Assembly (NCBI RefSeq): GCF_900002575.1
Contig: NZ_LN650648.1
Location: forward strand, 1,240,001 to 1,304,000
DNA length: 64,000 nt
Direction: 5' to 3'
DNA from: Romboutsia hominis
Lineage (GTDB): Bacteria > Bacillota > Clostridia > Peptostreptococcales > Peptostreptococcaceae
The notes under the pieces are model-generated. The model did not search any database. It was not told the origin of the DNA and was given only the letters and a program-made list of their open reading frames with translations. Of this stretch, positions 35,850 to 45,292 are shown piece after piece (within the stretch, counting starts at the first letter, position 1; every line of letters starts with the position of its first letter). The position numbers were made by a program, and so were the translations under genes.

Positions 35850-35894
35850 AAAGAGTAAGCTAGGTTATTTATTATATAAATTAACTTACTCTTT
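35850..35894. terminator. Bidirectional terminator
   Basis: AAAGAGTAAG/CTTACTCTTT with a 25-base loop, between converging genes. Confidence 0.75.
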
Positions 35895-35911
35895 TATTAT
35901 AAACTTATAAA

Positions 35912-36820
35912 CTAAGCTTTTGTTTTAGTTTCTATATTTTCTTCATCTAATTTCTTAGTTTTTAATAAACATATAGCACCAACTACTATAAAGAAGAACC
36001 CTCCAATAATGCCAACAGGAGCGGGACCTATAAACATGTTAGGATTAGGTATAGATAAGAATATAACGCCCGCTGATGCAAAACCATTTAAACTACCATG
36101 AGCAAAAGTAGCTGGAATACAGCTTTTAGTTTTTATAGTTATATAATTAAATATAGCACCAGTCATTATGCAAAATACAACCATAGCAAATATTCCTATA
36201 AATGGAGCACCAATATATCCTACACCATAGTTATGTCCCATAGCTATCATAGGCGCGTGCCATATACCCCAAATAACACCAGCTATTAAACTAGATTTAA
36301 AGTAACTATTATTTTCTATTAATTTAGGTAACAAATATCCTCTCCAACCTAACTCTTCTCCAAGACAAGGGATAAAGTTTAATATAGGTGATAAAAAAAT
36401 ACCAACAAATAATTGGATAATCATAGCAGATTTAAGCTCTAAATCACTTGGAAGTGCTTGACCTAGTGATTGTAATTGAAGCTTAAGATTTTCCACTCCA
36501 TTATTCATGCTTAAATCAAGATGAGATGGAAAGATTATAAAGTATAAAGCTGAACCTAGTATAATTAAAATTACAGGTGAAAAATATCCTATAAAGTAGT
36601 ACTTTATATTTTTTTTGAAGTTTGGCTTTATCCAAATTTCTTTAAAACTAGATTTTGTAATTAAAGTTGTAATCAATACAGATAAGGCAGGCATCATCAT
36701 GCAAAGTATCAGACCGATAGATGCAAAAGGTCCAGTTAGCCCCCCACTTTTAAATATTATAAATGTTATTGACCAAGTTAGAAAAAAAGTTATTAATAAA
36801 AATATGTTTACCTTTTTCAT
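35912..36820 (-). CDS. CPBP family intramembrane metalloprotease
   Basis: 302 residues with about eight membrane segments. Motifs of the CPBP (Abi, CAAX-protease-like) family: EELGWRGYL (about 154-162), WHAPM (about 187-191) and HGSLN (about 240-244), supplying the catalytic glutamates and zinc-binding histidines. Target peptide unknown; these often process or confer immunity to peptides. Confidence 0.9.
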   Translation of the reverse strand: MKKVNIFLLITFFLTWSITFIIFKSGGLTGPFASIGLILCMMMPALSVLITTLITKSSFKEIWIKPNFKKNIKYYFIGYFSPVILIILGSALYFIIFPSHLDLSMNNGVENLKLQLQSLGQALPSDLELKSAMIIQLFVGIFLSPILNFIPCLGEELGWRGYLLPKLIENNSYFKSSLIAGVIWGIWHAPMIAMGHNYGVGYIGAPFIGIFAMVVFCIMTGAIFNYITIKTKSCIPATFAHGSLNGFASAGVIFLSIPNPNMFIGPAPVGIIGGFFFIVVGAICLLKTKKLDEENIETKTKA

Positions 36821-37000
36821 TTTAAAAACCCCTTTATAATTATTGTTTTGTAAATTTTATTAAGTGATGATAGCTTATAAGTTTTATTATATAGTTATAT
36901 TAAATTATGCTAATTTTATAAATTATTTTAGTGAATTGTTAATTATGAAGAGCATTAGAGTTTAAGCTTTAAGGATATAATATATCCTTAAAGCTATTAG

Positions 37001-38095
37001 TTATACTGCAAGTAATGCAATTAATATCAGTATAAATGGAAGTATAAAAAATATTTTACCTTTTAAATGACCGATATTTATAGTCCATCCAACACCAAAT
37101 CTTTTGTTCACAAATAATGATGGGTCATTAGGATTATTGTAAAAAGTCCCCCATATCCATAAATCATCTTCATCGTCAATAGAATATACGGCGTCCTTAG
37201 ATTTAACTGGTGATTTATAGTATATATAAGTTAAGTATATAGATGATAGTATAATTAATATAGTACAAACTATCATTATAGCTTGATTTATATCACCAGA
37301 GTGAGCTATAGCTATTATTATATTTATAAATAAAATTTGAGTAAGAGCATTTAGTATAAAAAATGCTAAACCACTTTGATTTAAAAATCTAAGGTTTGCT
37401 TTTTTACTATTTTCAAAATCTTTGCTAGATAGCTTTATACGAGATTTTAAAGAATAGACAGCTGAGATATATATTATAATTGATATACCAACTTGCATAC
37501 TTATCATTCCAAATACACTCATAAATGATTTTTCAGTAAAACCATCAGCCTTTCCATTAAATCCCCAGTGGATAGGAATTATATCAGCCATAGAGTTGTA
37601 TTTAGTTAAAGCATAAATACCAACAATGAAAACTATAATCATAGGTATAGTATATAATATAGAGTATTTTTTTATGATTCTATTTTTTTCATTTAAAAAG
37701 TCAGTATCTAATATAATATTAGTTTTTTCTAATTCTATATCATCAACCGTTGACACTAACCTTCCTTTTAAGGCCTTTACTTTATTATAAACATCTATAT
37801 ATATGGCAAATTCATATATAGTAAATCCTAGTATTGGAACTATAGAAGATCCTACATAGTTTTTAAGAACATATATCATAAATAAGCAAAGCAAAACAGA
37901 TACTATAAATCCAAGGGTCAATAAACTTTTAAACCTCTTATCTAATCTCTTAAATTCATCTTTAGTAAAATAATCACTATTTAAGCTAACTCCATAAAAT
38001 TGTCTTTTACCACTTAACGCTTGTGTAAAATAAGTAAGTACATATACTAATGCTAAAATAGGTAAATTAATAATTAAAGCCAAAGTATTATTCAT
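37001..38095 (-). CDS. DUF1648/DUF5808 membrane protein
   Basis: 364 residues, about seven membrane segments. IPIHWGFNGKADGF (about 173-186) is the DUF1648 signature and WIWGTFYNNPNDPSLFVNKR (about 314-333) is the DUF5808 signature. Such proteins sit next to YtrA-type regulators. It overlaps the GntR gene stop by 8 bases and is probably controlled by it. Function unknown. Confidence 0.85.
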   Translation of the reverse strand: MNNTLALIINLPILALVYVLTYFTQALSGKRQFYGVSLNSDYFTKDEFKRLDKRFKSLLTLGFIVSVLLCLFMIYVLKNYVGSSIVPILGFTIYEFAIYIDVYNKVKALKGRLVSTVDDIELEKTNIILDTDFLNEKNRIIKKYSILYTIPMIIVFIVGIYALTKYNSMADIIPIHWGFNGKADGFTEKSFMSVFGMISMQVGISIIIYISAVYSLKSRIKLSSKDFENSKKANLRFLNQSGLAFFILNALTQILFINIIIAIAHSGDINQAIMIVCTILIILSSIYLTYIYYKSPVKSKDAVYSIDDEDDLWIWGTFYNNPNDPSLFVNKRFGVGWTINIGHLKGKIFFILPFILILIALLAV

Positions 38096-38477
38096 AGTCT
38101 TTCACCTCATATTTATCAAATAATTTGATACTATACTCTAAAAATTCCTCACGAGAGATACCTAAAAGATAACTTTGTGCTACTAATAAATCTAAATTTG
38201 ATTTTATATTTTTATCATTAGTATCATTTTTCTGTAGAGGAAGAGAATTTACAATAGCTCCTTTTCTTCTATCTATATTTATGTAACCCTCATCTTTTAG
38301 TAAATTATATGCTTTATTTACTGTGTGTAGATTAACTCCAATTTCACTAGCCATATTTCTGACAGATGGAAGTGATTCATTTATTTTTAAATCACCACTA
38401 GCAATTGATTTTATTATTTGTTCCCTTATTTGGGTATATATAGGAACCTCGCTATTAAAATCTAAATCTAAAAGCAT
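38088..38477 (-). CDS. GntR family regulator, YtrA subfamily
   Basis: 129 residues. Winged helix (PIYTQIREQIIKSIASGDL; LPSVRNMASEIGVNLHTVNKAYNLLKDEGYI) and a short C-terminal helix. GGAGG before ATG. Forms an operon with the DUF1648 gene; a palindrome at 38502 is the likely autoregulatory site. Confidence 0.9.
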   Translation of the reverse strand: MLLDLDFNSEVPIYTQIREQIIKSIASGDLKINESLPSVRNMASEIGVNLHTVNKAYNLLKDEGYINIDRRKGAIVNSLPLQKNDTNDKNIKSNLDLLVAQSYLLGISREEFLEYSIKLFDKYEVKDYE

Positions 38478-38501
38478 ATTACACCTCCAAATCTATAAAT
38501 T

Positions 38502-38532
38502 CTATTTGTTATATATATTATATAACAGATAG
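38502..38532. promoter_or_regulatory. Palindromic operator of the second GntR gene
   Basis: CTATTTGTTATATA with its near-complement TATATAACAGATAG (one mismatch, 3-base centre), 25 bases before the start codon on the minus strand. It differs in sequence from the palindrome at 31991, so the two regulators are likely to have separate targets. Confidence 0.65.
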
Positions 38533-38639
38533 GTAGTGTGTTACAACTAAAATAAATTTATTTAATACAATTTATTAAAAAAGTTTAAGAGATTTTAAAA
38601 ATATTAGACGTAGTATATAGTATATAGGGGAGGATATAT

Positions 38640-39176
38640 ATGGAAAAAAGAATGATTAAGAAAATAAAAAGAAAAGACCCAAAAGGTCTAGATTATATAA
38701 TTAATACCTATAGTAGTAAGGTTTATTTTTTAGTAAATAAAATAATAGGCTTTTATGGGAAAGAAGAAGTAGAAGAGTGCGTAAGTGATGTATTTTATAA
38801 GGTGTGGGAAAGTATAAATGAATTTGATGAAAAGAGAGGAGATTTTAGCAAATTTATATATATGAAAACTAAATACTTAGCATTAGACTATAAAAGAAGA
38901 TTGGAAAAAAGCAAGTTACATAATAATTTAGAAAAAGATATATCAAATGATATAAGTATAGAACATATAGCTCTTGATAGAGAAAGTAGTGAGGAAATAG
39001 TAAAAGTTATAAATAGCTTTAAAGAACCTGATAAAACTTACTTTTATCTTAAATATTTTATGTATTATAAGATTGATGACATAGCTACTAAATACAAAAC
39101 CACGAGGGCATCAGTAGAAAATAGACTATATAGATGTAGGTTAAAAATAAAAGAAATGTTAGAGAGGAGGTATTAA
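38640..39176 (+). CDS. ECF-type RNA polymerase sigma factor
   Basis: 178 residues. Region 2 (YFLVNKIIGFYGKEEVEECVSDVFYKVWESINEF...) with core-binding and -10 recognition parts, region 4 helix-turn-helix (YFLKYFMYYKIDDIATKYKTTRASVENRLYRCR). GGGGAGG before ATG. Paired with the DUF4179 gene that begins 1 base after its stop. Confidence 0.92.
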   Translation: MEKRMIKKIKRKDPKGLDYIINTYSSKVYFLVNKIIGFYGKEEVEECVSDVFYKVWESINEFDEKRGDFSKFIYMKTKYLALDYKRRLEKSKLHNNLEKDISNDISIEHIALDRESSEEIVKVINSFKEPDKTYFYLKYFMYYKIDDIATKYKTTRASVENRLYRCRLKIKEMLERRY

Positions 39177-39177
39177 T

Positions 39178-40596
39178 ATGAAAGATAAGTATACACAAAA
39201 ATTAATTGAAGGTATTGATAATATAGATAAATTAGATTTTAAATTTGATGACTTCAATGAAGATATAAAATTAGATGAAAAAGATATAGAAAATATAAAG
39301 AATAAAGCCTATGAGAAAATAGATAAATCTAATTTAAAAAAATACAAAAATAAAAAAATAAGAACTTTAGTAGCATCTATATCATTAATATTAATAATAG
39401 GAACTCCTACAATAAGAGCATTAGTGGACCATCTATATAAGTATGATATTTCTAGTGGAAAAATAATAAAAAGTGAAGAAGCTGTATATATCCTAAGAGA
39501 ACCTATAACTAAAAAAGTAGGTGATGGAAGTATAACAATAGATAGCTTTTATATAGATACAAAAGACGAAAATATAATAATAAATGAAACTGCAAAAAAT
39601 ATAAAAGGATTTGAATATATTAAAAGTGAGTTAATAGTAAATAACAAAGATATAATGAAGGATACTTATACAAAGTTAGATGAAAATACTTGGACAAAGC
39701 ATACAGGAACATATCTTAATAATAAGTACAATAAAAATGATAAGGTTAAATACATTATAAAATTAAGAGATAAAAATGATAATATAACTAAAGTTGAATT
39801 TGATATAGACTTAATAGAAGCAAAATCAGTTGAAGAATACAATAAAAATGTCCCGAAAGATACTAAAAATGATATAACACTAAGTGCCTTAACTACTCAG
39901 GAAAATAATAATTTATATGTAGATTTTATGGCGATACCTAAAAATGAAAACATGAATTTTGAAGTAGATAACTATGGGAATGATATAAATAAAAATATAG
40001 GTAGTGGCATATATTTAATAGATTCTAATGGGAAAAAGATAGAAGGAGAATATGTTCTAGAAGGTATTAGTAACAATAGATTTAAATTTAATACTAAAGA
40101 ATTAGAAAAGCCTTATAAGATAGAAGTAAGTAGTATTGATATAGGTATTAATAGAGAGGGACAAAAGCTTAAAAGTACAAAGGTAAAATTACCGAAGCTA
40201 AAAGTTAATGAGAAGTTAGAAATTTATAAAACTATAGATATCAAAGATAAAAATAATGAGTTAACATTTAAAAACAGCAAAGTAATAATCGAAAGTGTAG
40301 AAAGGAAAATACTAAACAAAGAAGATGTTTATAATATAAAGATTGCTTATCCAGATAACAAAGATAATAATGTGAAGCTAAATTATATAAGTATAGATCC
40401 TATACCGAGTATATTGGGTGGATTTAAATCTAATTTTGTTAGTTCATCACAAGATGCCATAAAAGATGGGATGTATGGAAATATTGATATATATATGAGT
40501 AATAAAGGTATAAATAAACCCAGAGGTACGGAATTTAATATGTCACCATCTGATTATACAGTAAATGGACCTTGGGTAATAAAGTTAATTGATTAG
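39178..40596 (+). CDS. DUF4179 membrane protein, putative anti-sigma factor
   Basis: 472 residues. Cytosolic N-terminal 60 residues, one membrane helix (about 62-80), DUF4179 just outside (KSEEAVYILREPITKKVGDGSITIDSFYID) and a long beta-rich extracellular part. The position after the sigma gene and this layout fit an anti-sigma factor that senses an envelope signal. Gene order sigma/DUF4179 is common in clostridia. Confidence 0.85.
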   Translation: MKDKYTQKLIEGIDNIDKLDFKFDDFNEDIKLDEKDIENIKNKAYEKIDKSNLKKYKNKKIRTLVASISLILIIGTPTIRALVDHLYKYDISSGKIIKSEEAVYILREPITKKVGDGSITIDSFYIDTKDENIIINETAKNIKGFEYIKSELIVNNKDIMKDTYTKLDENTWTKHTGTYLNNKYNKNDKVKYIIKLRDKNDNITKVEFDIDLIEAKSVEEYNKNVPKDTKNDITLSALTTQENNNLYVDFMAIPKNENMNFEVDNYGNDINKNIGSGIYLIDSNGKKIEGEYVLEGISNNRFKFNTKELEKPYKIEVSSIDIGINREGQKLKSTKVKLPKLKVNEKLEIYKTIDIKDKNNELTFKNSKVIIESVERKILNKEDVYNIKIAYPDNKDNNVKLNYISIDPIPSILGGFKSNFVSSSQDAIKDGMYGNIDIYMSNKGINKPRGTEFNMSPSDYTVNGPWVIKLID

Positions 40597-40620
40597 AAAA
40601 ATAACTCTATGAATTATAAT

Positions 40621-40648
40621 AAGACGGGGTATATACCCTGTCTTTTTA
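40621..40648 (+). terminator. Intrinsic terminator
   Basis: AAGACGGGGT/ACCCTGTCTT (one G-U pair), 4-base loop, T-run. Confidence 0.88.
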
Positions 40649-41757
40649 GATTAAATAAGTATAATTACAAAAATATTCAGAAAATATTTCTTGGGAAATT
40701 TATATTAATTATTTAAACATAAATCAATATCACTTGCACTTATTTTTTAATGGTGCAAATTTTTATAGTATTTACTGTATTTATGAGGAGACAATGATAG
40801 AATTATTTTATCAACTCCATTAGCAACTTTATAAATTGCATTTATGGATTTGTCAGACTCAGTATAAGAAATAGTATAGAAGAGAGTCTATAAAACATAG
40901 ACATCAAACTATTATATAAAGAATTTATAACTTAAAAAAGTAAAATTAATGTTAACATAATATTTGAAATTGTAAACTATAGATATCTAAACAAGATACT
41001 AATTATAATGCGTAAAGAATTAAGGTGTAAAAGATTAATATAGCTAGGTAAATCTGTAGTAAGTAGAATAATAAAATAAATGCAGTAATTACCTGGTAGG
41101 ATTAAATAATGGTATATAAAAAAGGAGGTTTTTGCAAAATTTTTATTTATCACTAAAATCCAAAAAAGTATTATCATAGTACTAACTTTAAAGTTAAAAT
41201 AATTATCTTTGCAATCTGGAATATATTTATTAAAAAAAGATAATATAGACTAATAAATTGGATAATAAATATACTTAGAAATATATATAGTTATATATAA
41301 TGGGGTTAAATAAGAAAACACTGACAAAAACATAAAAATAATAATACATGGTGTTAGATTTAATTTAAGTTTAAATAATCATAGATGCAAAAACTTCAAG
41401 TAGACTAGGATTAAAGTAAAGAAAAGAACTTTGAAATAAAGATAGATTTACGGATGAAAGTGTAGAAGAAATATAGAAAATAGCTAGTAACTATAATTTC
41501 CCCTCTTATATTTAGATTCTCTAACTTAGACTTAGATGTTACTTAACCATACCAAAATGTCAAAAATAATATAGCATTAGTGAGCGAATTGATGGTTGAC
41601 TTATTAGCCATGTATCAATGGTAAAATTAAAAATAAATGTATTTGATTAAATATTGAAATAGATCTTTTTTAGTTATAATTATTATTTGAATTTAGTTAA
41701 TTTTAAGAATATAATAATTATAAATAGACAGAAATTATGACTTTAGGGGGGAATATA
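40649..41757. other. Decayed region with gene fragments
   Basis: About 1.1 kb with stops in all frames but remnants of coding style. On the minus strand near 40870-40755 a reading gives TISYTESDKSINAIYKVANG and on through KIILSLSPHKYSKYY before a stop. On the plus strand near 41385-41510 a reading with several stops gives KTSSRLGLK and FTDESVEEI. I cannot name the original genes. It separates the sigma unit from the AraC operon. Confidence 0.4.
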
Positions 41758-42657
41758 TTGAAGTCAAAGGTTAATATTTTTAGATATAACCAGAATATGG
41801 ATAGTGAAGATTTTGAAATTTTCTATTATAAAAATATAGTCAAAAATGAAATTCCAATACATGTACATGATTTTTATGAAGTATGTGTTTTCTTATCTGG
41901 GAATATTAAGTATAAGGTTAATGATTTAGAGTATAAATTAAGATATGGTGATGTTATATTAATTCCTCCAGATGAGGAGCATGGACCTGTATTTTTAGAT
42001 ACTAAGAGTACATATGAACGTATAGTATTATGGATAAGTAAGTCTTATATGGAAAAAATATCGACGATGAAAAGTGATTTATCTTTATGCTTTAATAAAA
42101 ACTCCATTTATTATTGCAACTATTTACATCCAAATGCACCAGATTGTAAATACATAATTTCTATGTTAGATCAGTTTATAGATGAGCATTATCGTGATGA
42201 TTATGCAAGTGATATATATTCAACTTCTATATTAGGACTAATGTTAGCTAAGTTTAATAGAATGAGTATGAATCAAGTTGATTGTATATCTAATGGAGTA
42301 GGGAATGGATTTTTAATGTCCTATATTGTTGATTATATAAATAAACATTATAACGAAAAAATAACATTAGATTACCTAGAAAAGTACTTTTTTGTAAGTA
42401 AATATTATATTTCTCATGAATTCAAGAAACTTTTAGGAATTTCAATAGGTCAGTATATAACACATAAACGGTTGGAAAATGCAAAGAAATTAATGCATCA
42501 AGGATTATTACCAAGCAAGATATATGAAGAATGCGGTTATAATGATTATGCTACATTTTACAGAGCATTTAAAATGGTAAATAATATGACACCAAGTGAA
42601 TATATGAAAAAAATAAGTAAGAATAGCAAGATTACCAATATTACCAACAAAATATAA
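41758..42657 (+). CDS. AraC family transcriptional regulator
   Basis: 299 residues from TTG 41758; an in-frame ATG at 41737 lies before the AGGGGGG ribosome site and is rejected. N-terminal cupin-like sensor domain (HVHDFYEVCVFLSG about 35-48; YGDVILIPPDEEHG) and C-terminal double helix-turn-helix (about 195-290, ending YNDYATFYRAFKMVNNMTPSEY). Same direction as the symporter and creatininase genes that follow, so it likely responds to their substrate. Confidence 0.92.
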   Translation: MKSKVNIFRYNQNMDSEDFEIFYYKNIVKNEIPIHVHDFYEVCVFLSGNIKYKVNDLEYKLRYGDVILIPPDEEHGPVFLDTKSTYERIVLWISKSYMEKISTMKSDLSLCFNKNSIYYCNYLHPNAPDCKYIISMLDQFIDEHYRDDYASDIYSTSILGLMLAKFNRMSMNQVDCISNGVGNGFLMSYIVDYINKHYNEKITLDYLEKYFFVSKYYISHEFKKLLGISIGQYITHKRLENAKKLMHQGLLPSKIYEECGYNDYATFYRAFKMVNNMTPSEYMKKISKNSKITNITNKI

Positions 42658-42775
42658 TATTCAAAACGATTTCCTAGTGTACTAGTATATATTATATAAA
42701 GCAATAACAATATATTGCTAAATACATTAAAATCATTAAAAAAATCTTAAAAATGATATCTTAGGGAGGGGAATA

Positions 42776-44152
42776 ATGGATATTAAAATTGAGAGTAGTC
42801 AAAGAAAGTTTGGTTTTAAAGATATGATAGGATATACACTAGGTGATACGGGTGGAAGCTTTATTAACTTATATGTAGATTCATTCTTTTTAACATTTTG
42901 TACTTATGTTTTAGGTATATCACCATTTTATATGGGAACACTGTTTTTAGTTTCACGTTTATGGGATGCCATAAATGACCCTATTATGGGATCATTTCCA
43001 GATAGATGGAGAATAGGTAAATCAGGAGATAAGTTTAAACCATGGATAAAGCTATTCATAGTTCCATTAGCTATATCAGGGGTATTATGCTTTACAGATG
43101 TATCTTCATTTAGTAATACGGCAAAACATATATGGGTATCTGTAGCTTATATATTATATGGTATGTGTTACACAGGAACATCTATGCCATATGGATCAAT
43201 GGCAGCTGTAATAACTCAAGATCCAGTTGAAAGAACTAAATTATCTAGTGCTCGTTCTCTTGGAGGAATGATTGTTGGATTTGGCGCTTTAGCGGCATTA
43301 CCTCAAATTTTATTTGATAAAAGTGGAAATGTTGTACCATCAGCATTTTTTAAAGTTGCTATTGTATTTGGGATATTATCTATACTTTGTTATATAGGAT
43401 TACTAACACTTACAACAGAAAGACATAGTCAAGAAAATAATACAGATAGTAAATTCAACTATCTTAATGTTTTAAAAAGTGTAGTAAAAAATAGACCTTT
43501 AATTGGTGTAATGGTTGCTACAGTAGGTTCATTATTATATATTACTGCTAATAGTTCAATGGGGACATATTTATATAAAGAGTATTATAATGCTCCTCAA
43601 ATATTAACAATGGCTACTATTGCAACTTTACCAATTACAATACTTTGTGTAGTATTCATACCTACACTTACTAAAAAACTTGGAAAAAGAAACTTAATAC
43701 TTTATACTGTTTTATTTAATACTATTGGTTCTGTAGGTTTATTTTTAGTACCAATACCAAACCCATATGTATTTTTAATTTTAAATACTATATTCTGCAT
43801 AGGACAAAGTGTATTTACAGTTATAATTTGGGCTTTAGTAACAGATTGTTTAGATTATCATGAGTGGATAACAGGCGAACGTAATGATGGATCAATGTAC
43901 TCTATATATACATTTTCTCGTAAGATAGGGTCAACTTTAGCTTCAACAGTGGCAAGTTATGCTTTAGGGTTAATAGGATATGTTGCAGGAGCTGCATCTC
44001 AACCAGTAGGTGTTGCTGAAAATATAAGATATTTAAGCACAGGTATAATAGTTGTAACATGTATACTTGAACTTATAGGAATAGGTTTAATATTTAATTT
44101 AAATAATAAAAAAACTCAACAAATGTATAGTGAATTAAAAGAAAGAAGATAA
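42776..44152 (+). CDS. GPH family (MelB-like) cation symporter
   Basis: 458 residues, 12 membrane segments. GPH signature in the N-terminal half: GYTLGDTGGSF (19-29), RLWDAINDPIMGSFPDRW and GKSGDKFKPWI. Family members usually carry glycosides or glucuronides with Na+ or H+; here the pairing with a creatininase-family enzyme suggests another substrate. GGGAGGGG upstream; creatininase starts 15 bases after its stop. Confidence 0.92.
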   Translation: MDIKIESSQRKFGFKDMIGYTLGDTGGSFINLYVDSFFLTFCTYVLGISPFYMGTLFLVSRLWDAINDPIMGSFPDRWRIGKSGDKFKPWIKLFIVPLAISGVLCFTDVSSFSNTAKHIWVSVAYILYGMCYTGTSMPYGSMAAVITQDPVERTKLSSARSLGGMIVGFGALAALPQILFDKSGNVVPSAFFKVAIVFGILSILCYIGLLTLTTERHSQENNTDSKFNYLNVLKSVVKNRPLIGVMVATVGSLLYITANSSMGTYLYKEYYNAPQILTMATIATLPITILCVVFIPTLTKKLGKRNLILYTVLFNTIGSVGLFLVPIPNPYVFLILNTIFCIGQSVFTVIIWALVTDCLDYHEWITGERNDGSMYSIYTFSRKIGSTLASTVASYALGLIGYVAGAASQPVGVAENIRYLSTGIIVVTCILELIGIGLIFNLNNKKTQQMYSELKERR

Positions 44153-44167
44153 AGGGGAGAATAATAA

Positions 44168-45013
44168 ATGCGTACTCGTTTTTTACCTAGATTAACAAAT
44201 TATGAAGTTGAAAGATATTTAGATAAAAATGATATTATAATAGTTCCAGTTGGAACAGTAGAAATGCATGGTGGAATGCCTTTAGACTGCGAGACTGTAA
44301 TATCTGAAGCCTTTGCATTAAAAATGGCAGAAAAAGTTAATGGGTTAGTACTTAATAATTTACCATATTTTTATGCAGGAGCTACAGCTTCAGGTAGAGG
44401 TACAGTTCAAGTAAGTGTAAGAGCAGGAATAGATTACTTATATCAAATAGCTAAAAGCTTATTAACAAAAGGTTTTAAAAGACAAATATATATAAGTTTT
44501 CATGGACCAGCGCATATGACTTGTAGCCCGATGGTTAGAGATTTTTTTGATGATACTAAGGTTCCTATATTATACTTGGATTTATGTATGTCAATGTTTA
44601 AGAAATCATCTGGCGTATTTAAAGATATCAATGATTTTCATTACATATCGTTTGGTGCATATGAACTAATGGGGAGATTAGAAGATATACCGCTTAGCAT
44701 AGGCGAAGGAATGGATTTTTCAGAACAAGTAGAGCAAACAGTTGCTTTTGCAAATCCTTTATTTGATATGGCTTATCAATCAGGATCTATAGGATATTAT
44801 TTTGGGGATCCTAAAGACCATATGCCAACTCCTAGAGTTGAATCTGCAGAACAAAGATTAGAATATGCTAAACGTGGGATAGAGCTTATAGAGCAAATTG
44901 TTGATGATATAGATATGGAAAATGTAGTTGAAATGATTAATGATTTAGATAAATTCTATAATGAAGAAGTAGCTCCTAAATATGGAGAATGGTTACCAAA
45001 AACTAGAGTATAG
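44168..45013 (+). CDS. Creatininase family amidohydrolase
   Basis: 281 residues. The metal motif of creatininases appears as IIVPVGTVEMHGGMPLDCETV (about 24-44), with E and H ligands in VEMHG and the following acidic residue in DCET (usually GTD). FHGPAHM (about 115-121) corresponds to the second conserved histidine motif (usually NGHGGN, here altered). Relatives hydrolyse creatinine or other cyclic/peptide amides and some act in cofactor synthesis. The deviations in both motifs suggest a distinct substrate, likely imported by the upstream symporter. Confidence 0.8.
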   Translation: MRTRFLPRLTNYEVERYLDKNDIIIVPVGTVEMHGGMPLDCETVISEAFALKMAEKVNGLVLNNLPYFYAGATASGRGTVQVSVRAGIDYLYQIAKSLLTKGFKRQIYISFHGPAHMTCSPMVRDFFDDTKVPILYLDLCMSMFKKSSGVFKDINDFHYISFGAYELMGRLEDIPLSIGEGMDFSEQVEQTVAFANPLFDMAYQSGSIGYYFGDPKDHMPTPRVESAEQRLEYAKRGIELIEQIVDDIDMENVVEMINDLDKFYNEEVAPKYGEWLPKTRV

Positions 45014-45047
45014 AGAGAAAAAATATAATAATATTTGCAAAGATAGG

Positions 45048-45090
45048 GGATATAAGTAAATTTTATAAAAATTTGCTTATATCCTTTTTA
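45048..45090 (+). terminator. Intrinsic terminator
   Basis: GGATATAAGTAAATTT/AAATTTGCTTATATCC (one G-U pair) followed by TTTTT. The rest of the gap to 45292 shows nothing else. Confidence 0.88.
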
Positions 45091-45292
45091 CAATTAGCGA
45101 AAGATATATTGATTATATAGAGTTCATGAATGTAATACTTAAAAGATGTGCAATGAATTTAGTTTTTTGAACAAATTGTTGGGAGAAATATATATACAAA
45201 ATTAAATACATACATAATTTAGTAATCTAGATTTTCTTGTAAAGTAATGTTACAATGTTTAAGATTATTGGAACAATAAGGATGTGAATTGG

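Noticed and set aside
41596-41658. Reading RIDG-TGA-LISHVSM as another possible selenocysteine site
   Set aside because: No ribosome site or start, no hairpin after the TGA, and the surroundings are full of stops; it is better seen as decayed sequence.
42700-42719. Small hairpin AGCAATA/TATTGCT between the AraC and GPH genes
   Set aside because: No T-tract and a short stem; could be an operator but there is no supporting second copy.
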